A DNA stretch of 42,953 nucleotides from Lachnospiraceae bacterium (GTDB taxonomy: Bacteria > Bacillota > Clostridia > Oscillospirales > Ruminococcaceae), in NCBI GenBank assembly GCA_023664705.1, contig JAMPFE010000020.1, positions 1-42,953 of the forward strand, in the 5' to 3' direction. The notes beneath the pieces are model-generated. The model saw only the letters and a program-made list of their open reading frames with translations. It searched no databases and was not told where the DNA came from. Positions 1 to 8,000 of the stretch are shown here, piece after piece (the first letter of the stretch is position 1; each line of letters starts with the position of its first letter). A program made the translations under genes and the position numbers.

Positions 1-101
1 CTCGTTCCGTAAAGTCGTGTGGCAAAGGGCGCTGCGCCCCTTTGCAATCCCCGCTTCGCGCCCTTGCATAGTCACCTGAAATCACAAAGGCATTTTCTTT
101 T
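1..101. other. Window edge, no gene assigned
   Basis: I see no supportable gene here. Positions 22-45 form a near-perfect inverted repeat (GCAAAGGGCGC / GCGCCCCTTTGC). The following bases repeat similar CGCGCCCTTGC words, as is common in intergenic filler of clostridial mobile elements. A minus-strand frame downstream of the next gene stays open to the window edge, but it has no start or recognisable motif. Confidence 0.4.
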
Positions 102-293
102 TCAGCCTTGCGATTTTTTCTGTTCCGCTATCATCTCAATCGCGGCATAAATTTCGCTCTTTTGCACGTCCGACAACTCGTGCCGCAGCCTGCGGATAAA
201 GGTCTGTTCGCTCACTCCCAACGTCTCCGCTATCTAGTAGAGATAGACGCTGTTCTCACGCGCTTTGGAGCGCACGTCAATGTTTTTCTTCAT
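102..293 (-). pseudogene. Small HTH-like DNA-binding protein with in-frame amber codon
   Basis: Read through, this minus-strand frame encodes 63 residues beginning MKKNIDVRSKAREN. It carries a plausible helix-turn-helix segment (IAETLGVSEQTFIRRL), as seen in small accessory regulators beside XRE genes in Bacillota mobile elements. A TAG stop at 234-236 falls after residue 19, just before the helix-turn-helix. CAG to TAG or TGG to TAG would each be a one-base change. An AGGAGGT ribosome binding site lies just upstream of the ATG, and a consensus promoter at 390-418 drives it, so the gene has all its expression signals. Simple inactivation is the likeliest explanation; amber suppression or recoding is possible. 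The family assignment rests on pattern memory only. Confidence 0.55.
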
Positions 294-327
294 AGGGTTT
301 ACCTCCTAAAAAATTTTGTTCAAGCGC

Positions 328-356
328 TTGACAAATCGCCATTGATGTGATATAAT
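328..356 (+). promoter_or_regulatory. Consensus promoter for the XRE gene
   Basis: TTGACA at 328-333, 17-bp spacer, TATAAT at 351-356. This is a perfect sigma-A promoter reading right towards the regulator at 458. The expected start point, near 363, lies upstream of the oppositely oriented promoter at 390-418. Confidence 0.85.
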
Positions 357-400
357 ATCATTAACGGCAACATCTGTGGTTGTAATCGCATTATATCACA
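346..400. promoter_or_regulatory. Inverted repeat across paired promoters, candidate operator
   Basis: TGTGATATAAT (346-356) and ATTATATCACA (390-400) are a perfect 11-bp inverted repeat covering both -10 boxes. The two -35 elements also lie in mirrored GCTTGACA/TGTCAAGC words. A regulator bound to these arms would control both directions; the XRE protein encoded at 458 is the obvious candidate. Binding is inferred. Confidence 0.5.
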
Positions 401-418
401 GACGAAAACTAATGTCAA
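390..418 (-). promoter_or_regulatory. Consensus promoter for the small HTH gene
   Basis: Read on the minus strand: TTGACA (413-418), 17-bp spacer, TATAAT (390-395). It is also a perfect sigma-A promoter. It faces the forward promoter, with predicted start points only about 20 bp apart, so the two polymerases would collide. Confidence 0.85.
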
Positions 419-457
419 GCAATTCCACAAATATGGTGATAAAACGGAGGTAAAGTT

Positions 458-1090
458 ATGGTACAGGATAAATACGGCGTGATATTCAGCAAGCGCGTGA
501 GGGAGCTGCGTCGGGAACGGAATATGACCATTGAACAATTCGCGAATGCTGTCGGAATTTCAAAGAGTACCGTCGGCTATTACGAGAGCCGCGACCGCGT
601 TCCCGACATTGTTATCGCGGGCAGAATGGCGGAGGTGCTGGGTGTGACCGCGGATTATCTGATAGGGCGCTCCGACGCTCGGACGAAAGAGCCGAAACTC
701 AAGAGCGTGTGCGACAAGGTTGGATTGTCCGACAAGTCGGTGATGATGTTGGCAAGGCTGAAAGAAGAAAATGTTGCACGGCTGAGGATAATAAATATGC
801 TCCTTGAGCAAGCGGACGATGACATAACCGATGATTACGAGCTTGAGGGCAGCTACGAGGGCAGTATTCTGAACGCGGTTTGCCGCTATCTGGATAGGTA
901 CAAATCCGCCGATGAATTTGTCGCGGAATATGGTTCGAGTTCCGATGAGGGAATTTCGAGCGCAATGCGGAGCGCGGTTTATAGGCTCATTCTCGACCAA
1001 GCGGTGGACGCGATGAAAAGCCTTGCTAACTCCGATAGGCTTGCGGACGCGCTCTTTCGTGACGATTACTATGATGACGGTGATGATTGA
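458..1090 (+). CDS. XRE-family transcriptional regulator
   Basis: This 210-aa protein has an N-terminal lambda-repressor-like helix-turn-helix at roughly residues 10-75 (VRELRRERNMTIEQFANAVG, then SKSTVGYYE and the usual LGVTADYLIGRSD end). The remaining two thirds is an acidic helical region with no domain I recognise and an Asp-rich end (DDYYDDGDD). The start is set by ACGGAGGT about 8 bases before the ATG. By family knowledge it is a repressor/activator of a mobile element; the paired promoters and inverted repeat immediately upstream fit autoregulation and a switch with the small HTH gene. There is no LexA-type peptidase motif, so inactivation by RecA-stimulated self-cleavage is not suggested. 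Confidence 0.85.
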   Translation: MVQDKYGVIFSKRVRELRRERNMTIEQFANAVGISKSTVGYYESRDRVPDIVIAGRMAEVLGVTADYLIGRSDARTKEPKLKSVCDKVGLSDKSVMMLARLKEENVARLRIINMLLEQADDDITDDYELEGSYEGSILNAVCRYLDRYKSADEFVAEYGSSSDEGISSAMRSAVYRLILDQAVDAMKSLANSDRLADALFRDDYYDDGDD

Positions 1091-1105
1091 TGTCGGAATT
1101 GTGTA

Positions 1106-1134
1106 TTGACATTTCTATTTTGTTATGGTATAAT
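1106..1134 (+). promoter_or_regulatory. Promoter of the esterase gene
   Basis: TTGACA (1106-1111), 17-bp spacer, TATAAT (1129-1134), perfect consensus. The predicted start near 1141 lies upstream of both possible start codons of the esterase (1160 and 1193). Confidence 0.8.
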
Positions 1135-1192
1135 TATTTTGTTGGGTGTTACCCGATGAATGTTATATAAAACTTTGAAAAGCGGTGATACG

Positions 1193-2113
1193 ATGAAATA
1201 CAAAATAGACAGGGAATTAAAGAAAATAGCAAGGAATAAAGCACCGTCAAACATATATTTATATCCCATCGTGAATATTGCGATGAAGCTATCTGTGTGC
1301 AAATCGGATGATAAGGTTATCGTTAATAAATACGTAACTCCGGGATATAAAAATGCAAGGCTTTCTTCGCTTGTTATTGAACCACGGGAGCATAGTGGTA
1401 TTCTTCCGTGTATCATATTTTATCACGGCGGAGGTTTTTTATTAAAAGCTTCAAAAGCACATTACCAAATCGCGAAATGGTATGCTGAGAAAGCAAAGTG
1501 CAAAGTAGTGCTTACCGATTACAGATTACTGCCTAAAAATAAATTCCCCGTTGCTGTTGAGGATTGTTATTGCACTTATAAATGGGTGCTTGATAATGAT
1601 GATATGTTAGGAATAAACAGGGATAAAATAATCGTGGCAGGTGATAGCGCGGGAGGAAATCTAGCTGCTGCCGTTACTTTAATGCTATGGGATAGAAATC
1701 GGCTCTCTCCTTTTGGGGCAATGCTTATATATCCAGTCACAGATAGGCGTATGATAACGAACTCAATGAAGATGTTCACGGATACTCCTATTTGGGATGC
1801 AAAGCTAACGAAGATGTTTTGGCGAGCATATTTAGGGGATAAAGAGCCGGAGCAAATTCAATATGCGTCGCCCATAGAGGCAAAATCCTTGGAACATTTC
1901 CCAAATACTTATATTGAGGTTGCTGAATTTGATTGCCTTCGTGATGAGGGAATTGCATTTGCGGATAGACTGCAGTCGGAAGGTGTTATTACAGAACTAT
2001 ATGAAGTGAAAGGTGCGTGTCACGGTTTTGAAACAGCACTTGAAAGCAGCATTATAGCAGAAGCAATGGAAAGAAGAATTAGGTGGATTAAAAGTTTGCT
2101 GAACAAACAATGA
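1193..2113 (+). CDS. Alpha/beta hydrolase, hormone-sensitive-lipase-type esterase
   Basis: This is a 306-aa cytoplasmic carboxylesterase of the HSL/type IV lipase family. The oxyanion-hole motif HGGG is near residues 78-81, and the nucleophile elbow GDSAGG near 150-155 places the catalytic Ser at 152. The Asp is in FDCLRDEG (about 247) and the His in ACHGFE (about 277), so the catalytic set is complete. An in-frame ATG at 1160 would add 11 residues. I prefer 1193 because it begins the lysine-rich N-terminus after a weak AGCGGTGA, but the choice is open. It has its own promoter and terminator and is a single-gene cargo unit in the element. The natural substrate is unknown. Confidence 0.85.
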   Translation: MKYKIDRELKKIARNKAPSNIYLYPIVNIAMKLSVCKSDDKVIVNKYVTPGYKNARLSSLVIEPREHSGILPCIIFYHGGGFLLKASKAHYQIAKWYAEKAKCKVVLTDYRLLPKNKFPVAVEDCYCTYKWVLDNDDMLGINRDKIIVAGDSAGGNLAAAVTLMLWDRNRLSPFGAMLIYPVTDRRMITNSMKMFTDTPIWDAKLTKMFWRAYLGDKEPEQIQYASPIEAKSLEHFPNTYIEVAEFDCLRDEGIAFADRLQSEGVITELYEVKGACHGFETALESSIIAEAMERRIRWIKSLLNKQ

Positions 2114-2130
2114 ATTAGACAGAATAATAA

Positions 2131-2167
2131 AACAGCACTGTTTTGATAGACAGTGCTGTTTTTGTTT
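2131..2167 (+). terminator. Intrinsic terminator after the esterase
   Basis: AACAGCACTG (2131-2140) pairs perfectly with CAGTGCTGTT (2151-2160) across a 10-base loop, followed by TTTTTGTTTG. Confidence 0.85.
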
Positions 2168-2247
2168 GTCAATCACTCGATTGCCCTGTCGTCCTGCTCC
2201 GTTGCGTCAGGTCAACAGATGTAGAATGAAAAGGAGCGTGATAAATA

Positions 2248-2574
2248 TTGTTAAATATTAAAGAGTTTGAGGAAGCTCTTGCAAGGGAAACGCGTGCCTT
2301 GAAAAATTATCAACAAGATCGGTATGGTGGGTTACTCCTTGATTCGGACTTGGAGAATTTTCTCAAGGATAAATTTTTCGGCGTTGATAAGCAAGAAAAT
2401 CTAACGGTAGCGGCGATATTTGATGAACAGTCGGTCTGTGATGTTTTTTGCGAACTTGCTTTCCAATATAAACCTATGAGCTTTAGTGAATTTAAGAGGG
2501 TAACAAATGGCGATTGGAAGAATCCTTATTTTTATCATAAGCACAATAACTATATTTTTTATTCTAACACATAA
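2248..2574 (+). CDS. Hypothetical protein (108 aa), TTG start
   Basis: I do not recognise this protein. It is 108 residues, charged at the N-terminus (NIKEFEEALARETRALKNYQ) and aromatic-rich in the last third (NPYFYHKHNNYIFYSN). There is no signal peptide, membrane segment or cysteine pair. A TTG start at 2248 fits AAGGAGCG 8-10 bases upstream; no nearby ATG does as well. It ends 15 bases before the next gene, which has its own strong ribosome binding site, so the two probably form a co-transcribed pair. It could be a toxin, an immunity protein or a small accessory factor, but no motif decides. Confidence 0.6.
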   Translation: MLNIKEFEEALARETRALKNYQQDRYGGLLLDSDLENFLKDKFFGVDKQENLTVAAIFDEQSVCDVFCELAFQYKPMSFSEFKRVTNGDWKNPYFYHKHNNYIFYSNT

Positions 2575-2589
2575 AAGGAGGCTCAAAAA

Positions 2590-2970
2590 ATGACCTCACA
2601 ACAATTTTTACAGACAACCAAGCAACTTAATCAGTTGCGTGAGTATACCAATTCCGCTATTATGGGCAAGAATAAATCAGGCAAAATTGATATTATCAAC
2701 CGATATATCGAGAGCATTGCTGAATTGGTATTGCAAAGTTATATCGAGGACTCGACGGTCATATGGTACAAACAAGACGGACGAGAGTTTGTTGATATTA
2801 TCCATGACCATGACAAGGAGCATATAATGCGCTATTTCAAGTGTTATAGCGGGTACAGGAATTTTAATTGGGATGGGTTTCGGCAAAAATGCAAGAACAT
2901 ACTCGATCTTTCACGTTATAAACCGACAAAAATTCCCGATATAATAACGTTCTGCGACGACGATGAGTAA
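2590..2970 (+). CDS. Hypothetical protein (126 aa)
   Basis: I do not recognise this protein. AAAAGGAGG 8 bases before the ATG gives a confident start. The protein is soluble, with a helical N-terminal half (QTTKQLNQLREYTNSAIMG) and a His/Asp-rich stretch near residues 65-80 (VDIIHDHDKEHIMRYF), and it ends in an acidic tail (CDDDE). The His/Asp cluster might bind metal, but it does not match a nuclease or phosphohydrolase motif I know. It probably forms a pair with the preceding gene. Confidence 0.65.
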   Translation: MTSQQFLQTTKQLNQLREYTNSAIMGKNKSGKIDIINRYIESIAELVLQSYIEDSTVIWYKQDGREFVDIIHDHDKEHIMRYFKCYSGYRNFNWDGFRQKCKNILDLSRYKPTKIPDIITFCDDDE

Positions 2971-3475
2971 TAATGAAGCATTTGGTTTCATTTCTCATTA
3001 TTTTTTTGCGGTAATAGACGGGGTAACCCGTTTGTTATAGATTAGCTCTTCTTTCATATGCCGATACCGCCGCCTTTTCTACCTCTTTGGTGGCGGTATC
3101 AACGGCGTACCGATGGGTTTCCATAGATTTTCCCGTCAGTACAATTTTTTGGAAAGACCGTCGGCTTGGCTCACCACCTCCGACGGTCTTTTTCAAAAAA
3201 AATAAATTAGTGTAACGATGCAAAGGGATTACTCCTTACCCTTTGCATTATACATATTATTCAGCATACATTGTTAAACTAAAACCCCGCCGAATCTACA
3301 GCATCTTTTCGGCAGGGCGTAGGTTTAGCAACATTGTTCTGCTGTTTGTCGCGACAAGCGGTCAAGCCACTGCGGTTAGCAGTCGTTTTATTATGTGACC
3401 GCGTTGCCGCGAGAACCAACGGCACAATACCGTTTTTTATTATTTAACTTTGATATTTATGGAGGATCTTATTAT
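2971..3475 (+). other. Hairpin-rich leader upstream of the tail-like genes
   Basis: This 505-base stretch has no convincing gene. It contains several strong stems: 3063-3074 with 3089-3100 (11 of 12 pairs plus one wobble), 3153-3164 with 3180-3191 (perfect 12 bp), 3218-3227 with 3239-3248 (perfect 10 bp), and 3287-3294 with 3308-3316 nested inside TAAAC/GGTTTA. It may hold a structured RNA or regulatory leader for the downstream operon. A minus-strand frame at 3035-3223 (62 codons, TTG start) overlaps two stems and is probably fortuitous. Confidence 0.5.
3153..3194 (+). terminator. Strong intrinsic terminator inside the leader
   Basis: AAAGACCGTCGG (3153-3164) and CCGACGGTCTTT (3180-3191) form a perfect 12-bp stem followed by TTC and an A-run. 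On the plus strand it would end transcription from the two small genes before the tail-like operon. Confidence 0.65.
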
Positions 3476-4063
3476 ATGGACGAGAATGTAAACAGATATA
3501 AGAGAGCGTCTACGACCGCCGAAGCTGAAATTGAAGCGCAAAATCTCACTTTAAGTGAGGTTTTGGGGTTAATCACCGATATTAACAACACCATTTTCCA
3601 AAACGAAGATAACAAGATTTTGGACTACTTTCTGCCGTTTTCGTATTATATTATTGAATATCTCAAGCTGCCGCGTTTTTTCAAGGACGAATTTACTAAA
3701 ATGCCTACTTTTGAGGATTTTTTTAGTGGTTGCTGTGCCGGCGAATATGATACATATATCCGCGCGATAAGTAAAACCAAGTCGTCTCGGATAGTTAACG
3801 AAGCCTTTGATATACGCAGAGAAGCGTTTTTGGCAAAAACACAAAATCCCTTGGCGGAAACAGTTGGCAAGATAAACGGAGCACTGAACGTACTGACCAA
3901 GGATTTTGAAAACATTGAACCGGGAACTCTCCGGAAGTTTATAAGTGATTTCGCGGAATTTGCTCAAAAGGTAAATACCGAAGATGTAACGAGCGCTATG
4001 CTCAAAAAGGCTGCCGTTTCATCTTTATCAGAAAATAAAGACTCCGACACCAAGGAAAACTAA
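3476..4063 (+). CDS. Putative phage tail assembly chaperone-like protein
   Basis: The start is ATG 3476 (MDENVNRYKRAST), preceded by GGAGG with 10 bases of spacing; the upstream open frame from 3395 has no ribosome binding site. The 195-aa protein is soluble and mostly helical. Its compact first half contains LSEVLGLITDINNTIFQ and a hydrophobic aromatic patch (YFLPFSYYIIEYL), and its C-terminal half is alpha-helical and charged. The patch and the position two genes before the tape measure resemble the tail-assembly chaperones that coat the tape measure before tube assembly, but I see no diagnostic motif. It ends 13 bases before the next gene's proposed ATT start. Confidence 0.45.
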   Translation: MDENVNRYKRASTTAEAEIEAQNLTLSEVLGLITDINNTIFQNEDNKILDYFLPFSYYIIEYLKLPRFFKDEFTKMPTFEDFFSGCCAGEYDTYIRAISKTKSSRIVNEAFDIRREAFLAKTQNPLAETVGKINGALNVLTKDFENIEPGTLRKFISDFAEFAQKVNTEDVTSAMLKKAAVSSLSENKDSDTKEN

Positions 4064-4076
4064 GGGAGGGATTTTC

Positions 4077-4922
4077 ATTAAATTTAAAAAACCCATAAAC
4101 TTAGACAAACCGCTTTCTCTCTCGAAAGAGGATATAAACGAGCGGCTGTCGATTTGCAAAAAGATGAAGTGCTTGTTTGAAATGGAGCCGGACGAATATA
4201 TGCGAACGTCCGAGGTAGCCGATTTCTATAATGTTGCAGAGACAACAATAAATTACCAATATACAAACCACAAAGAGGCTTTTATGTTGGACGGCACATA
4301 TGAGAACTCCCCTCCCGACGCTACTCTTGTGCAAGCGATATTAGAGGACGAAGGAATCGAAGTATTAAATGCCAATAATTTGCCAAGCAAAAAATATAAG
4401 CCCGAAGATTATGTGTCCGAGTGGGATTTTCGGCTATACCCCAAGAGATCTGTATTGCGAATGGCAACTCTCCTGCGACCTACCTCCATTACAAAAGCGG
4501 TTTGCGAGCAGCTGCTAAATCTCTCCGAGGTTGATTTTCGACGGTCATCGGAAATAAAGAAAGAAATATACTTGCTGAAAAATATCAGAAAATCTATCAA
4601 GAGCAAGTGCCAAGACCTTGTTAAGCAAGCCAACGAGGAATACCAAAGGTGGCGCAATCGTAATTTATTTTCCATAAGACCATATTTTCCGCAGGAGTAT
4701 GCTATTGCCGCGTTATATTCCGAGTTTGGAATGACGTACAGCACAGTAAAATGGCGAGTGCTTAACCAACTGATACCCTGCCAACTGCACAAGCAAGATC
4801 GCACTCATCGAGAGGCTTTGATAGCCGCTGTGCGAAGAATGGCAAAGCAATTCCATCATCGTGATGAACTGACCGATGAGGAATTGCATATAATCATGGA
4901 AAAGTATGACAATGAAAGGTAA
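4077..4922 (+). CDS. Unknown tail-module protein with probable ATT start
   Basis: The frame contains an ATG at 4164 but reads as natural protein well upstream of it (KFKKPINLDKPLSLSKEDIN). No ATG, GTG or TTG occurs in that extension. An AAGGGAGGG ribosome binding site (4062-4070) stands 6 bases before ATT 4077, giving 281 aa. Residues around 45-65 (MRTSEVADFYNVAETTINYQ) look like a helix-turn-helix. A second basic region near 215-235 (FGMTYSTVKWRVLNQL) also looks DNA-binding, so a regulator or DNA-binding protein is possible even though it sits among tail-like genes. The frame is also +1 relative to the preceding gene and is open across that gene's stop, so a frameshift product is an alternative. 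Function unknown. Confidence 0.6.
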   Translation: MKFKKPINLDKPLSLSKEDINERLSICKKMKCLFEMEPDEYMRTSEVADFYNVAETTINYQYTNHKEAFMLDGTYENSPPDATLVQAILEDEGIEVLNANNLPSKKYKPEDYVSEWDFRLYPKRSVLRMATLLRPTSITKAVCEQLLNLSEVDFRRSSEIKKEIYLLKNIRKSIKSKCQDLVKQANEEYQRWRNRNLFSIRPYFPQEYAIAALYSEFGMTYSTVKWRVLNQLIPCQLHKQDRTHREALIAAVRRMAKQFHHRDELTDEELHIIMEKYDNER

Positions 4923-4939
4923 CGTAAAACCGCTTTTAT

Positions 4940-5000
4940 ATACGGTCGAAACGACATATCCGAGAATTTTTCGGACGAATGGCGGTTCGACCGTATTTTT
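4940..5000 (+). terminator. Terminator before the tape measure gene
   Basis: ATACGGTCGAA (4940-4950) pairs with TTCGACCGTAT (4986-4996), with a smaller inner stem (TCCGA/TCGGA), followed by seven T residues. A second short hairpin (ATTTCGG/CCGAAAT) at 5006-5026 and a TATAAT at 5034-5039 follow. The latter may be a -10 box, but no good -35 is visible. Confidence 0.7.
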
Positions 5001-5063
5001 TTGTCATTTCGGCTGTAAACCGAAATGGTGTTATATAATATAAATCAAGGGGGTAATTATTAA

Positions 5064-8000
5064 ATGGCAAATGATTACGGTATTAAACTATCCGTATCGG
5101 TAACGGACTTATTACAGAGCATTCAGAGTGCTCTTTCCAAAATAAACGACGGCGGAAAACTCAGAAAACTCAAGCTGTCGATAAACGCTAACGCATTATC
5201 GACAAGTATTCACAAAGTAATCGATGAGATAAACGCCGCCGACAAACTTAAATCCAAGCCAATAAACCTTACCGCGAGTGAATCTTATCTTCGCAAAAGC
5301 ATTCGCTCTGCAATTGACAATATAAACGCAAGCGGAACACTGGCAAATAAGCCTATAAAAATAGGTGCAAAACTTGATATAAAGTCGCTTGGCAAACAGT
5401 TACAGGCGCAAATAGCGGGCGTTTCAGCACAGACAGGTAATTTAACTGTTGGAACGAACGCAAACAGCACATCAATTCAAAAGGTGATTACAGGTGTTCG
5501 CGAATCGCTTGAACAAGAGGGAAGACAACTCTCAATCAATAATAAATTTCTCCGAGAGCGTGAGACTTTATACACGAGAACGGGAGTTCTGAAAACTTCC
5601 ACAAAGTACGGTACAAGCGGTGAGAATACCACTATAAGCGCGACTAACGGAACAGTGACTTCTATAACCAAAGTTACGGACAACAGCAAAATCGCGGCAG
5701 AGCAAGCCAAAGCAACGGCGGCAATAAATGAAACAAGGAACGCTCTAGCCGCTCTCAAAGCGGAATATGCCGACGCTAACGCACCCAAAGCGATAAAGGA
5801 CACAACTCATTTCAACACTCTTGAAACAGAGTATCAAACAATAACACGGCTCATAAACGAGTTTGAGCAGTCCGATAACAAGAACACGGCTTTGTTCAAA
5901 GCGAATATCAATGCCCGTGTAGAGGCTCTGCACCAACTTATAGCAGAGTATCAACGCGCGGAATATGCGCCTAACCAGTTGCGTACAAAGGATGTTGGCA
6001 CGTCAAAGGACATTGCGGCGAATCAACTGCGAGAGTTTATTGCGCAAGTCAAGGCATCCGATGTACCTATCGCGAAAATGCAGACCACGATTGACGGCTT
6101 GAACAGTTCTGTAGCGAATATCAAGGACGCTGGCAGTTTAACGCAATACCTGAATCAATTCAGCATTGCCAAGTCCGAATTTTCCGCATTGAAAGCCGAA
6201 ACCAAAGCTGCAACAGCCGAACTTACACAAACCGATAAGGTAATCCGACAGATTGAAAATTCGCTCAAAAGACTGTCGACCGAAAGCAACAAGGGCATAT
6301 TTTTGAAAAACAGCAGCCGTGAAGAGGTTGTTGCTCTGCAAGGGACTATAAATTCACTGAAATCAGATTATGTATCACTGCAAAACAGTTTGAAAAACGA
6401 CAGTTCACCCGAAAATGTTAAGCGGGTTAAAGCAGAAATAACAAGTCTTAACAAACAACTTAAATCGGTAGTTGTTTCTTCACGAGAACTGAAAAACATT
6501 TTGTCACAATTGAAAATAAAAGATGACGTCATCTCGAAAGCGACTGCACTTAACGGACAAATATCCGACTATATGTCTAAAAACAGTCTGGCGATGAAGA
6601 CAGTCAATCCTCTGTCTGGAATGACATTCGGCGCGGAAATGGAGCAATTGCGAGCGGCTTTGCCTAATGCAAAAGACCTAAACGCGGTGCAGCAGTTAAG
6701 TAACCAATTCGCAACGCTGAAATCCAACATAAAGTCGCTTGGCAAAGAGGGCGCTACAACTTTTGAAAGTTTGGGAGTAAACGTTCTCAAATTCGTAAAG
6801 TGGATGGGTATGACGCTTATCCTCACCAAAGTACGGCAATATTTCAACAAGTTATTCACAACAGTTCACGAACTCGACACTGCTCTGGTCGATTTGCAAA
6901 AGACTTTTAAGGGCAGTACAGCAGAACTTGATGATTTCTATAACGAATCAAATAAACTTGCTAAACAGCTTGGTGTAACTACTCAAGAGATTATTTCGCA
7001 AGCTGCCGCGTGGAGCCGTCTTGGGTATTCATCAAATGACGCCATGCGGGAAATGACTGAAATGTCGTCTATGTTTGCGGCAATATCGCCGGATATGGAC
7101 ACGAGCACGGCGACAGACGGACTTGTTTCGATTATGAAAGCGTTTAAGATAGACCCCGATAACGTGCTTGACGGGATATTGTCTAAGGTCAATATTATCG
7201 GTAATACTGCCGCTACTAGCAACGGCGAAATTGTGGAAATGTTGCAGAAATCCTCTGCGGCGATGCGAGAGGGAAATAATACATTAGAGCAGACCATAGC
7301 ACTGGAGACGAGTGCAATTGAGATCCTTAGAAATGCTCCCGAAACTGGCACGGCCTTCAAAACCATCAGTGCCCGCTTGCGTAACCTTGACGAAGAGACG
7401 GGTGAAACTATCGGCGATGTAGAGGAGCTGATAGGCAAATTCGCTGAAGCAACAAAAACTGCAAAAACTCCCGGCGGTATAAGCCTGTTCACCGACGAAA
7501 GCAGAACCACATATAAATCTACTTTCCAGATTTTCAAAGAATTATCGGAAGTTTGGGATAGTCTCACGGACGTTCAGACTGCCCGATTAGGTGAAATTGT
7601 CGGCGGCAAGAGACAGTTGCAAGTGGTTTCCGCAGCAATATCCAACTTTGAAGCCGCAGAAGAAGCTATGAATAATATGGCGAACAGCGCGGGTAATGCC
7701 GAAGCGGAAATGGAAGTCATTCGCGAGAGTGCGGCTTATGCTTTAAACGAACTCAAGGAAACATTCACGGAATTGGCGCAGGATAGCGTTAGCCGTGATT
7801 TTCTAAAGGGGCTTATCAAAACAGGCACGGGATTGTTGACTGTAATTGACAATCTTGTAAAAACGTTCGGCGCACTGCCTGTTGTTATCGGTACCGCCGC
7901 GGGTGCAATAACAGCTTTTAAGAAAAAGGGCGAGGGATTTTTCGGATATAATAAAAATGGTAATTTGACTTTCTTGGGCGCAGATACAAGCAATGGCATC

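Noticed and set aside
3035..3223. Minus-strand frame of 62 codons in the leader
   Set aside because: It starts with TTG without a ribosome binding site and lies over two strong hairpins; no family resemblance.
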